A stretch of 64,000 bases of DNA from Flavobacterium salmonis. GTDB lineage: Bacteria; Bacteroidota; Bacteroidia; Flavobacteriales; Flavobacteriaceae. Below the pieces are notes generated by a model. The model was not told where the DNA came from and ran no database searches. It worked only from the letters and a program-made list of their open reading frames with translations. Numbering within the stretch: position 1 is the stretch's first letter; each line of letters opens with the position of its first letter. Position numbers and translations under genes: made by a program. Where the stretch lies: NCBI RefSeq assembly GCF_903819435.1, contig NZ_CAIJDP010000079.1:124001-188000 (forward strand), read 5' to 3'. Shown here piece by piece: positions 26,949 through 37,471 of this stretch.

Positions 26949-28079
26949 TCATTTTAGACTTACAATCAAAGGATTTTTTATTTCCTGATGAAAAGTGGAG
27001 AGATATTCAAACCATTTTTTTGCATCTGTAATTTTTCCTGCCTTGTCCCAGGCAGCACCAGTATAATAAACAATGGGCTCATTATTTTTAACGGTTGTTT
27101 TCGCCAGTAACTGTATTTTATCTATCCACATATTTGTAACAGGCGTAGTTAGTATTGATCCAACACCCGTCGTACCATCTTTTGCAGAAGTGGGTTCCCA
27201 ATAGCCCATAATTCCTTGTTGTTCATTCAGTGAAATATTTCCGGCTTCTGGTCTTTTAATGATTCCTACCAGAACCGGTAAAGGTTTGTTTCCGTCAAAA
27301 GTATAAACGTTTTCGATTTTGCTGAGCTGAGAACCTGCATCCAGTGAGATTGTTTTTACAGCAGTGACTTTTATCCCTCCAGCATTCCATTCATCATAAA
27401 TTAATTGGAAAGTAGAACGCAATGGCCCGTTGTCTAAAACTTTCCAACGATGATAATTAGCCGAATAACGAATCGTATCTTTCACATAAGGTGCCATATT
27501 TCCTGCACCTAATGAATATCCAACATGATAATAATCCATTCCGTCTCCATGATCGGTATGATAATCCGATAATTTATAGCGTTCATTAATAATCATTCTA
27601 TTGGTGCGTTTTACCCAGACGTCAAAACCATACGCATCTTCTTTTGATCCCTCGATGGCTTTTCCATAAGTACGAAAAGCAATCTGATCGTTTTCCCATG
27701 CAAAATCATCCTTACGTTCGGGAACATATCTCGCGTATGTTTTTACGGTAAATTTTTCAGGTTTTCCCTCCTGAATTGAAAGAGCCAGTTTTGATTTTGC
27801 TTTTACATCAACCTGAATCAGTAAATTTTGAATAACAGAAGAATTTCGATGTTCTAACTGAAAAGCAGCCTGTTTCTTGGTTTTGGTATTCATTACAACA
27901 AAATTTGAAGTGTCAATTTTAGGATAACGATCTAAAATGGCTTTCCAGTCTATTGAAACAACAGTTTCTATTCGATCTAAATCCGAATTGTTTTCGATCA
28001 TTATGGCTGCTTTTGTCTGAGCCGATAAAATTTCAGGCATGATAAAAACCAGGCAAAGGAAAAGTTTGAAAAATTTCAT
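26949..28079 (-). CDS. DUF4861 family secreted protein
   Basis: 376 aa with signal peptide (MKFFKLFLCLVFIMPEILSAQ). The mature protein reads as DUF4861: KAAIMIENNSDLDRIETVVS at the start, GFDVWVKRTNRMIINERY in the middle, a His/Asp-rich DYHTDHGDGMDYYHVGYSLG and a C-terminal MWIDKIQLLAK region. The family is common in Bacteroidota loci for pectin, ulvan and other acidic or rhamnose-containing glycans. Its activity is not securely known to me. It lies 48 bp after the GH43 gene in the same operon. Confidence 0.8.
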   Translation of the reverse strand: MKFFKLFLCLVFIMPEILSAQTKAAIMIENNSDLDRIETVVSIDWKAILDRYPKIDTSNFVVMNTKTKKQAAFQLEHRNSSVIQNLLIQVDVKAKSKLALSIQEGKPEKFTVKTYARYVPERKDDFAWENDQIAFRTYGKAIEGSKEDAYGFDVWVKRTNRMIINERYKLSDYHTDHGDGMDYYHVGYSLGAGNMAPYVKDTIRYSANYHRWKVLDNGPLRSTFQLIYDEWNAGGIKVTAVKTISLDAGSQLSKIENVYTFDGNKPLPVLVGIIKRPEAGNISLNEQQGIMGYWEPTSAKDGTTGVGSILTTPVTNMWIDKIQLLAKTTVKNNEPIVYYTGAAWDKAGKITDAKKWFEYLSTFHQEIKNPLIVSLK

Positions 28080-28127
28080 GAATATTCTTTTAAATTATTT
28101 GATTTCCAATATTATAAATTTCAGCAA

Positions 28128-29132
28128 TTAATCATTTTTATTCTGTATAAAATCAGGAAAACCGCTTTTTGTCCATTCTACAGCTCTTGCACGTGTTGCA
28201 CGATTTTTATCGGATAATTCGTGTCCCTGAATTTCTTTGTAATCTCTGGCATGATAAATCATGATGGTAGATTTTCCGTCTTCGCTGACAGTAAATGAAT
28301 TGTGACCGGGACCGTATCTTTTTAGTTCTTCATTCGTATAAAAAACCGGGCCGGGAGATTTTTGCCAATTAGAAGCATCCAGTAAATTTACATTTTCATC
28401 AATCCACAGCAAGCCCATGCAATAATTATGATTTGTGGCACTGGCTGAATACGTTACAAATATTTTTCCGTTCTTTTTAATTACAGCGGGGCCTTCATTT
28501 ACGTTGTATTTTTCTCTTTCCCAGCTAAATTCAGGTTCCGTTAAAATAATTTCCGGGCCGGTAAGCGTTGTTGGATTCTTCATTTCAGACATAACCAAAG
28601 CTGTTCCGTGATTTCCTCCTCTTACATTTTGAGCCCAGATCAGATATCTTTTTCCTTTATGCTCAAAAGTTGTCGCATCAAGCGAAAATGACTCTTTTTG
28701 CGTTTTTAGCTGTCCTTCTTCTGTCCATTTGCCTTCCATTGGATTTGCAGAAGGATTAGACAATACCCAGATTCTTATGTTCCAAATATTTTCAGATTCG
28801 CCTGCGGCAAAGTAGATGTACCATTTTCCATCAATTCGGTGTAATTCAGGAGCCCAGATATGGCTGCCCATAACGCCTTTTTCATGTTTGTGCCAGACTT
28901 CTTTGTCTTTTGCTTCTTTTAAACCGTTTATACTATTTGCTTTTCGGATTACAATTCGATCGTATTCCGGCACGGTTGCAATTAAATAATATTCACTGGC
29001 ATCCGTTTTATACACCCACGGATCTGCGCGCTGTTCTGCAATTGGATTATTAAATGTAATGGATTGTGAATTGCCCTGAAATGGATTGATTACAGCCATT
29101 ATTACCAAAGCGAAAATTCTAATTAATTTCAT
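28128..29132 (-). CDS. GH43-family glycosidase, likely alpha-L-arabinofuranosidase
   Basis: 334 aa with signal peptide. Five-bladed propeller features of GH43: EQRADPWVYK near the N-terminus carries the general-base Asp, HIWAPELHRIDGKWYIYFA is the second blade, SFSLDATTFEHKGKRYLIWA holds the pKa-modulating Asp, and NVNEGPAVIKKNGK holds the likely acid Glu. It is a single-domain enzyme acting on arabinose or xylose side chains, probably periplasmic or surface-exposed. The next gene starts 48 bp later. The exact substrate is inferred from neighbours. Confidence 0.88.
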   Translation of the reverse strand: MKLIRIFALVIMAVINPFQGNSQSITFNNPIAEQRADPWVYKTDASEYYLIATVPEYDRIVIRKANSINGLKEAKDKEVWHKHEKGVMGSHIWAPELHRIDGKWYIYFAAGESENIWNIRIWVLSNPSANPMEGKWTEEGQLKTQKESFSLDATTFEHKGKRYLIWAQNVRGGNHGTALVMSEMKNPTTLTGPEIILTEPEFSWEREKYNVNEGPAVIKKNGKIFVTYSASATNHNYCMGLLWIDENVNLLDASNWQKSPGPVFYTNEELKRYGPGHNSFTVSEDGKSTIMIYHARDYKEIQGHELSDKNRATRARAVEWTKSGFPDFIQNKND

Positions 29133-29189
29133 GCTTATTTGATTTGTTTTTGAGTTATATAATGTGTTCGTTTAAAATCTGATATTGTT

Positions 29190-31196
29190 TTAGTTAAAGT
29201 TGATTACTTTCTTAATCTCTTTATTAAATTCTACAGTTACAGATCCATCTGTTTGTTGTAAAATTTTTACTGGAACGAGCTCATCTTTCTTCCACTTTTC
29301 GCCTGATTTCTTCCAAAGCATCAGCGTTGCAGAAATGCCTTTTTTGTTTGCTTTGGAATCGCTGGAAACATTTATTACCGAACTTTCATTGCTTTCCGGA
29401 TGCAATCCTTTTGCTTTTATGACTTCAGTTTTATCCCAACCCAAAAGCGGAATCATAGCCAACTGGTATTTTCCGTTGTCGATAATCGTAACTTCATGTC
29501 CTGCTATATTTTTTTTAGTCGAAATTATTTCTTTATCTAATTTCGGCAAAGCATAATGTCCCAAACGCATTGATACAGGTTTGTTACTGTCATTTCTATC
29601 TACTCTTAAAATTCCGTTAGGTAAAGGAATCTCGGCCAAACTGAATTTTATATTTTCATCGGTTTCTAAAACTACATTTCGGTAATAAATATCGTTTTCA
29701 AACTTTTTAAAAGTAAATAATCTAAAGGCTTCCCATTTATCATTTTTATTTTTAATGACATAATTCATTGCCACTTCACCATTTTGTCCATCTGCCTGCC
29801 AAGGAAAAGCGCTGTTGTAAGAAAGTCTGTTGTAGTTTTCTGTTGATCTGAATTTCTGCCAGTCGTCTTTTACCTTTTCATGACACCAGGCTCTTACTTC
29901 TGACGCGCCAATATTAGGATAATCTGTTATCAGGATTTGCGAATCTCCCTGATATTTATTGTAAACTTCATCTTTTTTGAATGTAGTATCCCAATCGCCA
30001 TTGTTTTCTTTGGCTGTCCAAAACGGATTATTATCGGGAACCAGCAAACCCAGAAAGATTTTTCCCATCCAGTACACACTACCGCGGCAGCTGTAATTTT
30101 GAACGGCTGGTTCGAATGCACCATAAAAACCAAGCGTAGGCACATTGTCTTTCATAAAATCAGGATGTGTCAAAAATTGTTTGATTACACCGGATGAAAT
30201 TCTGCGCATCCATCCGTAATTGGTATTCGAATCATTTTGAAATCCCATCAGTGGAAAAGGTACTACAGCTCCGGTTCTGTAACTGATGCTTCTTCCCCAC
30301 ATAATCATTTCGCCGTCTTTGCTAAACAAATAAGGATAGTTGTGTTTTAAATCACTAAAATTTGACATAAACTTAGCCGCAATTTCAGGATAGTATTTTT
30401 TTCCAAAAAACTCCGACCAGATATTTCCATACATCTGAAAAGCCCACATGCTGTAATAATCAAATGCCGGACTGTCATTGTACCACCCATTACCCCGATA
30501 ATGTTTTAGTGATTTTTCTAAATATTCAACCAATAATTTTTCATTAACAGTATAGCTTTGTTCCTTAAAAAAACTCAGTACAAAAATGTTGAAGAATTTC
30601 CAGTTAGAATCTACTGTTGGACCGTCGCCGTAACTCATCATTATTTTGGCCAGATCGTCTTTTTGATTTTGCGGAAGCGGTTTCCATAACACTTCAGGGT
30701 TGGTCAGAAGAGAAAGTGCCAAAGCGCCAAATTCAACAAGCTTTTGACTTGGTCCGCCATTTTTAGCACGCGGTTCAATGTAAGTCGGACTGTTTGGATC
30801 AGCTAATTTGGCTATCTGATAGCGATAATAATCGGCAACTTTTATATTATTGATTACTAAATTGGGATTTTCTTTCAATAAAGGTGAAGCAATAAACAAG
30901 GTTCTGCAAAGGCCTTCGAGTTTTTCTGTCGGAACCTGATTGGGGTTTGACGGATAGCTTTTTCCTTCCTGCTTCGGAAATTGCATTGGATCGTCCAGTT
31001 TATGAATATAGCTGAAAGCTCCTTCCAGCAAATAAAAAGCTGCATCTTTCCAGTGTTGTTTTGTCATTCCGGTTTGCGGACTAACATTAAAATCGGGGTT
31101 TTTAATCTGAAATACAGCAGCCGTATTTTCTTTTTGCTGTGCAAATAAAGAAATACTAAAAATAATCGCTAAAAACAATATTTTAAATTTATTCAT
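29190..31196 (-). CDS. DUF2264 family secreted protein (possible glucuronidase-type GH)
   Basis: 668 aa with signal peptide (MNKFKILFLAIIFSISLFAQ). TGMTKQHWKDAAFYLLEGAF and the following alpha-helical repeats (GGPSQKLVEFGALALSLL, GDGPTVDSNWKFFNIFVLSF) match DUF2264, an (alpha/alpha)6-type fold. I recall related proteins being classed among glycoside hydrolases acting on glucuronic acid, but I cannot verify that for this one. Position between GH43 and GH78 supports action on a rhamnose/glucuronate-decorated chain. It is spaced 28 bp from GH78 and 57 bp from GH43. Confidence 0.8.
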   Translation of the reverse strand: MNKFKILFLAIIFSISLFAQQKENTAAVFQIKNPDFNVSPQTGMTKQHWKDAAFYLLEGAFSYIHKLDDPMQFPKQEGKSYPSNPNQVPTEKLEGLCRTLFIASPLLKENPNLVINNIKVADYYRYQIAKLADPNSPTYIEPRAKNGGPSQKLVEFGALALSLLTNPEVLWKPLPQNQKDDLAKIMMSYGDGPTVDSNWKFFNIFVLSFFKEQSYTVNEKLLVEYLEKSLKHYRGNGWYNDSPAFDYYSMWAFQMYGNIWSEFFGKKYYPEIAAKFMSNFSDLKHNYPYLFSKDGEMIMWGRSISYRTGAVVPFPLMGFQNDSNTNYGWMRRISSGVIKQFLTHPDFMKDNVPTLGFYGAFEPAVQNYSCRGSVYWMGKIFLGLLVPDNNPFWTAKENNGDWDTTFKKDEVYNKYQGDSQILITDYPNIGASEVRAWCHEKVKDDWQKFRSTENYNRLSYNSAFPWQADGQNGEVAMNYVIKNKNDKWEAFRLFTFKKFENDIYYRNVVLETDENIKFSLAEIPLPNGILRVDRNDSNKPVSMRLGHYALPKLDKEIISTKKNIAGHEVTIIDNGKYQLAMIPLLGWDKTEVIKAKGLHPESNESSVINVSSDSKANKKGISATLMLWKKSGEKWKKDELVPVKILQQTDGSVTVEFNKEIKKVINFN

Positions 31197-31224
31197 CTTT
31201 TAAGGATTTTGCAATCTTGCTCGT

Positions 31225-34200
31225 TTAATTCCTAGTCACTGTTTCGAAACTATATTCTCCTGATTCTATCTCAAAGACAGCTTTATTATTTTTTACATTC
31301 AAAAATTTGATTCCGCTCTTTTTACCATTTATTGTTACGTCGCTTTCTTTTAATGCGGGTAAATAAAGTGTCGCAGTTGTATTTGCAGGCACAACAAAGC
31401 GGAACTCATATTTACCGTTTTTCGTTTCCCAGCTGCTTTCAATACGTCCGTACATCGAATCGTAATAGCCATTTGCAAAAGTCATTTGTCTGGTAGTATC
31501 GGGTTCCGGCTGTAAAATAAAATGTTTAAATCCCGGTGCATTATCGTCTCGTACAATTCCTAACGAATAATTATACATCCACGCTCCTACGGCTCCGAAG
31601 GCGTAATGATTAAAAGAATTCATTCGGTTATTCCCTCCAAATCCGTCTTTATGCGTATACGAATTTAATCGTTCCCAAATAGTCGTAGCTCCTTGGGTGA
31701 CAGGATACAACCACGAAGGATAAGATTTGTTTTGTAATAATTGATAGGCCATATTCGAATATCCATTATCTGAAAGTGCTTTATTGACCCATGCAGTGCC
31801 AATAAATCCGGTCATTAAGGAATAAGGCAGACAAACAACACCCTGATCTGTTTTGTTTTCTCTTTGTATAGAAGCTGTAAACTGCTTGATAGCCAAATCT
31901 GAATTCTCTTTATCCAAAACATTAAAGGCAAAAGGCAGCACATACGAAGTTTGAGTATCTATAACTTTACCCCTAAATGAAGTTTTTCCCGTAGCTTTAT
32001 CAATATAAGTTTTATTGAAAAAATCTTTTCTCTGCTTGTAATATTCTGAAAAATGTTCCTGATCTTTATTTTTATCTAATTGAGCCGCCACTTTAGACAT
32101 GATTTCCAAATCATAAATAAAATAAGCTTCCCAAAATAGTGTTTTTTCATTTTTAGAATCTTCTAAACTTAACCAGTCTCCTAATGAACCCCAGGTATCT
32201 CTTTCGTTTTCTTTTAAAACACCTGTTTTAGGATCAATATCATCAATCAGATAATTGGCGTAGTTTTTCATAGCCTCATAATGCTCTTCTAATAAACTGA
32301 GGTCACCGTATTGCAGGTAGTTTTCCCAGACAACAGTAATTCCGGCACTTCCCCATAAGGTTTCACCAAATCCTACACCTATTGGAGCTACATCCGGAAA
32401 GCGTCCATTTTCGCTCTGAATATCTCTCATGGCTAACATATGTCTTTTTAGAAATTGTTTCACATCTGCTAAGTAAACTGCGGTTCTGGAAAAAACGGAA
32501 ATATCACCACTCCACCCCAAACGTTCGTTACGCTGAGGACAATCAGTAGGTATCGATAAAAAATTCCCTCTCATTGACCAGGTAATATTTTCCCACAACT
32601 TATTTACCAAAGGATTTGAGGTTTGATAATGCGAAGACAATTCATGTATCGAACTTAATACTGTTCCTTTAACATCGGTTAACGGTAACGGTTTTTCTAT
32701 TCCGGTTATTTCTATGTAACGATATCCATGAAATGTAAATCGAGGCGTTATGGTTTCATTACCTCCTTTAGTTGTGTAGATATCCTGTGACATGGCTGCC
32801 CTGACATTTTCAAGCATCAGTAAATCTTCATTCCCTTTGTATTCAGGTAAGTTTGGATACAAAACTTCGGCATAACGCAATGTGATTTTCTTTCCTTTTT
32901 CTGTATTGTTCAGGAGAACTTTGGGAACACCTACCATATTTTGTCCCATATCGTAAACAAATACACCCGGACGAACTTCCTTAACCGATTGAGCTGTTAA
33001 TTCATTTATTGGTTTAACCGTAGTTCCAAATTGCCCCACCAATTGAGCATCAGCAAAATTATTAAAGTTAGGTAAATTGGCCGTTCCTTCCAGACTTACA
33101 GATCCATCAGTTCCTATGGCTGACGCCTGATGCCAAAGAGAAGCGTCATATTTTGCTGTACTCCAGCCTTCAATTGCTTTTTCTTTTTGTGCATCATAAA
33201 CTTCGCCCTGAAAAAAGCTGCTGTATTTTACTGGTCCGTCATTAAAATATGTCCATGTTTCAGGATTACTTGTGAAAATTTTTTCGCTTCCATCGGCATA
33301 AGTAACTACCAATTTTGCCAACATCGATTGACGATCACCAAAAAAATTCCAGTTTTCGCCAACATAGGTACTGCCTCCACTCCACCAGCCTTCTCCAAGA
33401 ATGGCTCCCAATACATTATTTCCTTCCTGAATATTGGACGTAACGTCATACGTTTGGTACAAATGAGTTTTATTGTACTGTGTGAGTCCGGGATTAAAAT
33501 AATCGTCTCCAATTTTTCCCCCATTTAAATACACATCATAAATACCTCTTGCTGTAACATACAATCGTGCTTTGCTTATTTTAGGAGAATCTATTTTAAA
33601 CAGGGTACGCAACATAGGCATGGAATTCTGACTTGGATCAGCTAAAACTAAAGTTTCTTTATTTCTTCCTGTTACAACATAGCTATTATTTTCAACCGTT
33701 ACTTCTTTAAATGACGAAAAGATACCAGAAGCAGCGCTAACATTCGAAGGCCTTCGGTAATTTTTTATTTCAAGTTTTGAGAACTGAGCTTTTTCTCCCT
33801 TAGGTACTAAAAAACCAATATCGCCTACTACAGGAAAAGCTATAAAATCGCCTCCTGCTCCTAATGGATTGAGATTAACATCGGCTATCTGATTTTCTTT
33901 TGAATTTCCATCGATATAAATTTTAGTAACTCCTAAACAGCTTTTTACAATTATAGTATGGGGATTGTACTTGTTTTCCTTATTCATTAGCGTATTCGGA
34001 ATAGAAAAACTTTTAAAAGGGATTTCTTTTTTATCATTTGGATGATAGCCAACCCGATAAATATGCAGCTGAGCCTGTGCATCGGAATCCAAAGGTTTTG
34101 TATTTAACTCGATCTGAATGTAGCTTTCGCCTTTCTTATTTTCCAGTTTAAATAGATTTTTATTTTTATCCATTAAACGCTGATCATTCGCACCATAAAC

Positions 34201-34776
34201 TAACGATGCTTTTGTTGCTTTTGATTTTTTATCCAGCTGAATTGTACTATTGATACAAAAAACAGGAAGATATTGGGAATACAAAACCATATCATCAGAA
34301 CTGCCGCCAATCCATTTTGCTCCTGACCAGGCAGTTGTCTCCTTATCTGAATCCGTATTTGTAACCATTTTGTGGTTCATCAAACCGGTTTCAAACCACG
34401 AATTTACGGAGTACTTTTTTCCTTTTTGATCCCAAACAGTTACTGTCCAGTTATATAAAGTTGTAGGCTTCAATTCTACCCCCTTGTATTTTATATTAAT
34501 GGATGTTCCACTTTTAATTTTACCGGTATTCCAAACCTCAATACCCTTATTATTTGTTACAATAATTTGACAGGCAGTTTGATAATAGCTTCTGTTTTTA
34601 TCAACGGTTTTCATTTGCCAGCTAAAGACTGGCTGAGATACATCAAGACCAATGGGAGTTACCGCATTTTCTACCTTAAGATTGCTAATTTGAAGTAATT
34701 TATTTTCTTTTTGCTGAGAGCATAAAGGCAAACTAAAAATAGTTACAAAAAGAAATAGTGTTTTTATTTGATTCAT
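31225..34776 (-). CDS. GH78 alpha-L-rhamnosidase with inserted beta-sandwich domain
   Basis: 1183 aa, longer than the usual 900-1000. Signal peptide, then VTPIGLDVSQPVFSWQM typical of the N-terminal beta domain. Residues ~150-340 look like an inserted concanavalin-type sandwich (TIQLDKKSKATKASLVYG, SKLEIKNYRR), which accounts for the extra length. The rhamnosidase core follows: YDMGQNMVGVPKV, PTDCPQRNERLGWSGD with the conserved acidic cluster of GH78, and the (alpha/alpha)6 barrel to GAWMYNYSLGIVRD. It removes terminal alpha-rhamnose. Its start overlaps the GH2 stop by ATGA, so the two are translationally coupled. Confidence 0.92.
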   Translation of the reverse strand: MNQIKTLFLFVTIFSLPLCSQQKENKLLQISNLKVENAVTPIGLDVSQPVFSWQMKTVDKNRSYYQTACQIIVTNNKGIEVWNTGKIKSGTSINIKYKGVELKPTTLYNWTVTVWDQKGKKYSVNSWFETGLMNHKMVTNTDSDKETTAWSGAKWIGGSSDDMVLYSQYLPVFCINSTIQLDKKSKATKASLVYGANDQRLMDKNKNLFKLENKKGESYIQIELNTKPLDSDAQAQLHIYRVGYHPNDKKEIPFKSFSIPNTLMNKENKYNPHTIIVKSCLGVTKIYIDGNSKENQIADVNLNPLGAGGDFIAFPVVGDIGFLVPKGEKAQFSKLEIKNYRRPSNVSAASGIFSSFKEVTVENNSYVVTGRNKETLVLADPSQNSMPMLRTLFKIDSPKISKARLYVTARGIYDVYLNGGKIGDDYFNPGLTQYNKTHLYQTYDVTSNIQEGNNVLGAILGEGWWSGGSTYVGENWNFFGDRQSMLAKLVVTYADGSEKIFTSNPETWTYFNDGPVKYSSFFQGEVYDAQKEKAIEGWSTAKYDASLWHQASAIGTDGSVSLEGTANLPNFNNFADAQLVGQFGTTVKPINELTAQSVKEVRPGVFVYDMGQNMVGVPKVLLNNTEKGKKITLRYAEVLYPNLPEYKGNEDLLMLENVRAAMSQDIYTTKGGNETITPRFTFHGYRYIEITGIEKPLPLTDVKGTVLSSIHELSSHYQTSNPLVNKLWENITWSMRGNFLSIPTDCPQRNERLGWSGDISVFSRTAVYLADVKQFLKRHMLAMRDIQSENGRFPDVAPIGVGFGETLWGSAGITVVWENYLQYGDLSLLEEHYEAMKNYANYLIDDIDPKTGVLKENERDTWGSLGDWLSLEDSKNEKTLFWEAYFIYDLEIMSKVAAQLDKNKDQEHFSEYYKQRKDFFNKTYIDKATGKTSFRGKVIDTQTSYVLPFAFNVLDKENSDLAIKQFTASIQRENKTDQGVVCLPYSLMTGFIGTAWVNKALSDNGYSNMAYQLLQNKSYPSWLYPVTQGATTIWERLNSYTHKDGFGGNNRMNSFNHYAFGAVGAWMYNYSLGIVRDDNAPGFKHFILQPEPDTTRQMTFANGYYDSMYGRIESSWETKNGKYEFRFVVPANTTATLYLPALKESDVTINGKKSGIKFLNVKNNKAVFEIESGEYSFETVTRN

Positions 34777-37205
34777 CTTTTACCTGCTGCTTGTATTTTA
34801 ATTACACTTTTCTTTAATCCCGGAGCAGTAACTTCAAGATTAATTATACCTGATTCACCATTGTTTTTGATAATTACCAAAGCACGGCCATTCCATGCTT
34901 TACGCGTGTTACCGAAATACAAATCAGTATCTTTTAAATTGGCATTATCAACTCCCGCAATAGCTCCGGCACCTGTAACAGTAAATGTAAGCCGGTTTTC
35001 TGCGTTTGGATTTAAAATACCTTTTTCATCTGTGATTTCGACACTTACATACACTAAATCCTGACCATCAGCTTTTATGTTTTTTCGGTCAGGTATCAGT
35101 GTAATTGTAGTTGGCTGAGTGGCTGTTTTCAATGTAACAGACTCAGCTTCTTTACCGTTTTCTAAACCCACAGCCTTTAGTTCTCCTTTTTGATACGGAA
35201 TCGTAAAAGTTGCTTTGAATTCCTGTGCTTTGCCTGTTTCCTTTTCGCCAAGACTTTTTCCATTCAGGTACAATCTTACTTTCGGGTATTTTGAATAGAC
35301 TTCAATCTCAATATTCTTTCCTTCGTGATTAGGCCAGGTCCAGCTTTCCCATGTTGGCCAGACTGCCCATGAAGTCAATTTTATAGCTCCATTTTCCGGA
35401 TTTGGCTCTCGAACAGCCATGTATATTTTTTCATTATCATTGTACAGCATGCTTCTGTAATGCGAGATTGGTTTTCGCCAGCCTATTAAATCAATATCTC
35501 CGCAATAAGCACCATGCCACGGATGTAAATTTCCGGTCCAGTGCTCACCTTCCGGTTCTCCCGGATACACATATCGGCCAATACCCGATTCTCCAATATA
35601 ATCCATTGCTGTCCATACAAAATCACCCAGGATATAATTGTGTTTCTGAACCAAATCCCAGTTTGCAAAAGCATCTTTAGGATACGATTCGGTTTGTACA
35701 ATAATACGCGAAGGCACTCTTTTGTGATCTTCTTCGGCATGATGCAACTGATAATTGTATCCTGCCACATCGTGAGCGGCCATCAAAGGATCAAAAATAT
35801 CCCAACCCTGATTCCAGGTAGTCATGGCTGATGTTACCGGACGTGTGGAATCTAGATTTTTGACAGCATTTGCCAGCATTTTTGCAGTTTCAACAGCTTC
35901 CGGTTTGGTTCTTTCAATAATTTCATTGCCTGTACTCCACATGATTATTGAAGGATGATTGCGGTCTCTCAATACCATTGATTCAACATCATGTTTCCAC
36001 CATTTATCAAAAAGACCGGCATAATCATAAGTGTTTTTTTTCTCTTTCCAACCGTCAAAAATTTCATCAATAACAAGCATTCCTAATCGGTCGCAAGCAT
36101 CTAAGAAAGCCTCTGAAGGCGGATTGTGCGAAGTTCTGACGGCATTAAATCCGGCTGCTTTGAGTAATTCTACTTTTCTTTCTTCGGCACGGTCATAGGC
36201 AGCTGCTCCAAGTGCGCCATTGTCATGATGTGCGCAGCCACCATTTAGCTTTATTTTTTTTCCGTTTAATAAAAATCCGTTTTCAGCACTAAAAGCAATA
36301 GTTCTCATTCCGAAATTGGTGGTAACAACATCAAGAGTTTTTGATTCTTTTTTGATTACTGTTTTAATCTGATATAGATTTGGTACGTCAACTGACCATA
36401 ATTTTGGATTTTCTACTTTTACGATCTGAGTCACTTCTTTTTCCTCGTTTGGCTGTAGTTCTATTTTGTTTTCAGTATTTGCAATAGCTTTTCCTTTTCC
36501 ATCTGCCATACTATTCGAAAGCAGCACGCTTAGTGAACTGGCAGTTTCATTCTTTAAAATCGTTTTAACTTGAGCTGTAGCCTTGTTATTTTTGACTTCT
36601 AAGGTAGAAATCGCAACACCCCAGTTTTTCACATGAACCGGGTTTCTGACCATCAGCCACACATTGCGATAAATACCGGAACCGCTGTACCATCTGCAAT
36701 TTTTCTGTTGGGAATTATCAACTTTAACTGCAATTGTATTTTTTTCTCCAAACTTTAAATAAGGCGAAAGGTCATATTCAAAAGAAGTGTAACCGTAGGG
36801 TTGAAAACCAACTGATTTTCCATTTATAATTACCTCTGCATTCATATAAACTCCTTCAAAATAAATAGCAATCTTTTTTTCTTTCCATTCAGCAGGAACT
36901 GAAAATGTTTTTCTGTACCATGCTTTTCCCATTGGATAGAAACCGCCGTCACCTTCGCTTGGATTGTTTTTTTCTGATTTTCCTTCAATACTCCAATCGT
37001 GCGGGAGGCTTAATTTTCTCCAGCTGCTGTCATTAAAATTTGTCTGACTGCTTTCAGAAGCATCTCCCAGCGCAAATTTCCAATCTGAATTAAATAATTG
37101 TTTGCGCTGTATCGTATTATTTTGCGCTGTAATTTCTGTTATACAGCTTATTAGAAGTAAATAAACTAAAATTATTGCCTTTCTTACTCTTTTAGTTTTA
37201 TTCAT
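34773..37205 (-). CDS. GH2 beta-galactosidase-type glycosidase
   Basis: The chosen start is ATG 37203-37205, which opens a signal peptide (MNKTKRVRKAIILVYLLLI). An in-frame ATG 45 bp upstream would precede it with a polar stretch and overlap a hairpin. The 810-aa protein has jelly-roll, immunoglobulin-like and TIM-barrel domains (WYSGSGIYRNVWL, RTSHNPPSEAFLDACDRLGM). Acid/base Glu is in MWSTGNEI (residue ~428) and nucleophile Glu in IIVQTESYP (~506). The C-terminal part holds a DUF4982-like and an invasin-like segment. First gene of the operon, probably cutting beta-galactosides or beta-glucuronides in the same glycan. Confidence 0.9.
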   Translation of the reverse strand: MNKTKRVRKAIILVYLLLISCITEITAQNNTIQRKQLFNSDWKFALGDASESSQTNFNDSSWRKLSLPHDWSIEGKSEKNNPSEGDGGFYPMGKAWYRKTFSVPAEWKEKKIAIYFEGVYMNAEVIINGKSVGFQPYGYTSFEYDLSPYLKFGEKNTIAVKVDNSQQKNCRWYSGSGIYRNVWLMVRNPVHVKNWGVAISTLEVKNNKATAQVKTILKNETASSLSVLLSNSMADGKGKAIANTENKIELQPNEEKEVTQIVKVENPKLWSVDVPNLYQIKTVIKKESKTLDVVTTNFGMRTIAFSAENGFLLNGKKIKLNGGCAHHDNGALGAAAYDRAEERKVELLKAAGFNAVRTSHNPPSEAFLDACDRLGMLVIDEIFDGWKEKKNTYDYAGLFDKWWKHDVESMVLRDRNHPSIIMWSTGNEIIERTKPEAVETAKMLANAVKNLDSTRPVTSAMTTWNQGWDIFDPLMAAHDVAGYNYQLHHAEEDHKRVPSRIIVQTESYPKDAFANWDLVQKHNYILGDFVWTAMDYIGESGIGRYVYPGEPEGEHWTGNLHPWHGAYCGDIDLIGWRKPISHYRSMLYNDNEKIYMAVREPNPENGAIKLTSWAVWPTWESWTWPNHEGKNIEIEVYSKYPKVRLYLNGKSLGEKETGKAQEFKATFTIPYQKGELKAVGLENGKEAESVTLKTATQPTTITLIPDRKNIKADGQDLVYVSVEITDEKGILNPNAENRLTFTVTGAGAIAGVDNANLKDTDLYFGNTRKAWNGRALVIIKNNGESGIINLEVTAPGLKKSVIKIQAAGKR

Positions 37206-37236
37206 TATGATTTGGTTTTGATTAGATACGCTAGCT

Positions 37237-37266
37237 CCAACCATAAACACTTGTATTTATGGTTGG
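37237..37266 (-). promoter_or_regulatory. 11-bp inverted repeat in the GH2 leader
   Basis: CCAACCATAAA (37237-37247) and TTTATGGTTGG (37256-37266) form a perfect inverted repeat with an 8-nt loop, 32 bp upstream of the GH2 start. Just upstream on the minus strand is TTG-N20-TAACTTGC, an imperfect promoter. The repeat could be a regulator site or a 5' mRNA hairpin that stabilises the operon message. The rest of the gap to 37,972 is the decayed GH43 gene and AT-rich sequence. Confidence 0.5.
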
Positions 37267-37471
37267 GAAAGCAAGTTATCAAATAAAAAGTTTAAAAACA
37301 ACACTTTAAAATTATTACCCTTTGCAGTTTCAAAAATATTTTGTCGTTTCATAAATTCTATTTTAGTCATTTTCTTGTTCAAATTTCGGCCAATACAAAA
37401 ACAAATGAGTAATAACCAGACTATCAAATCAATAATTTTAGTCATTAATTTTCTGAAAATACGTTTAGATT

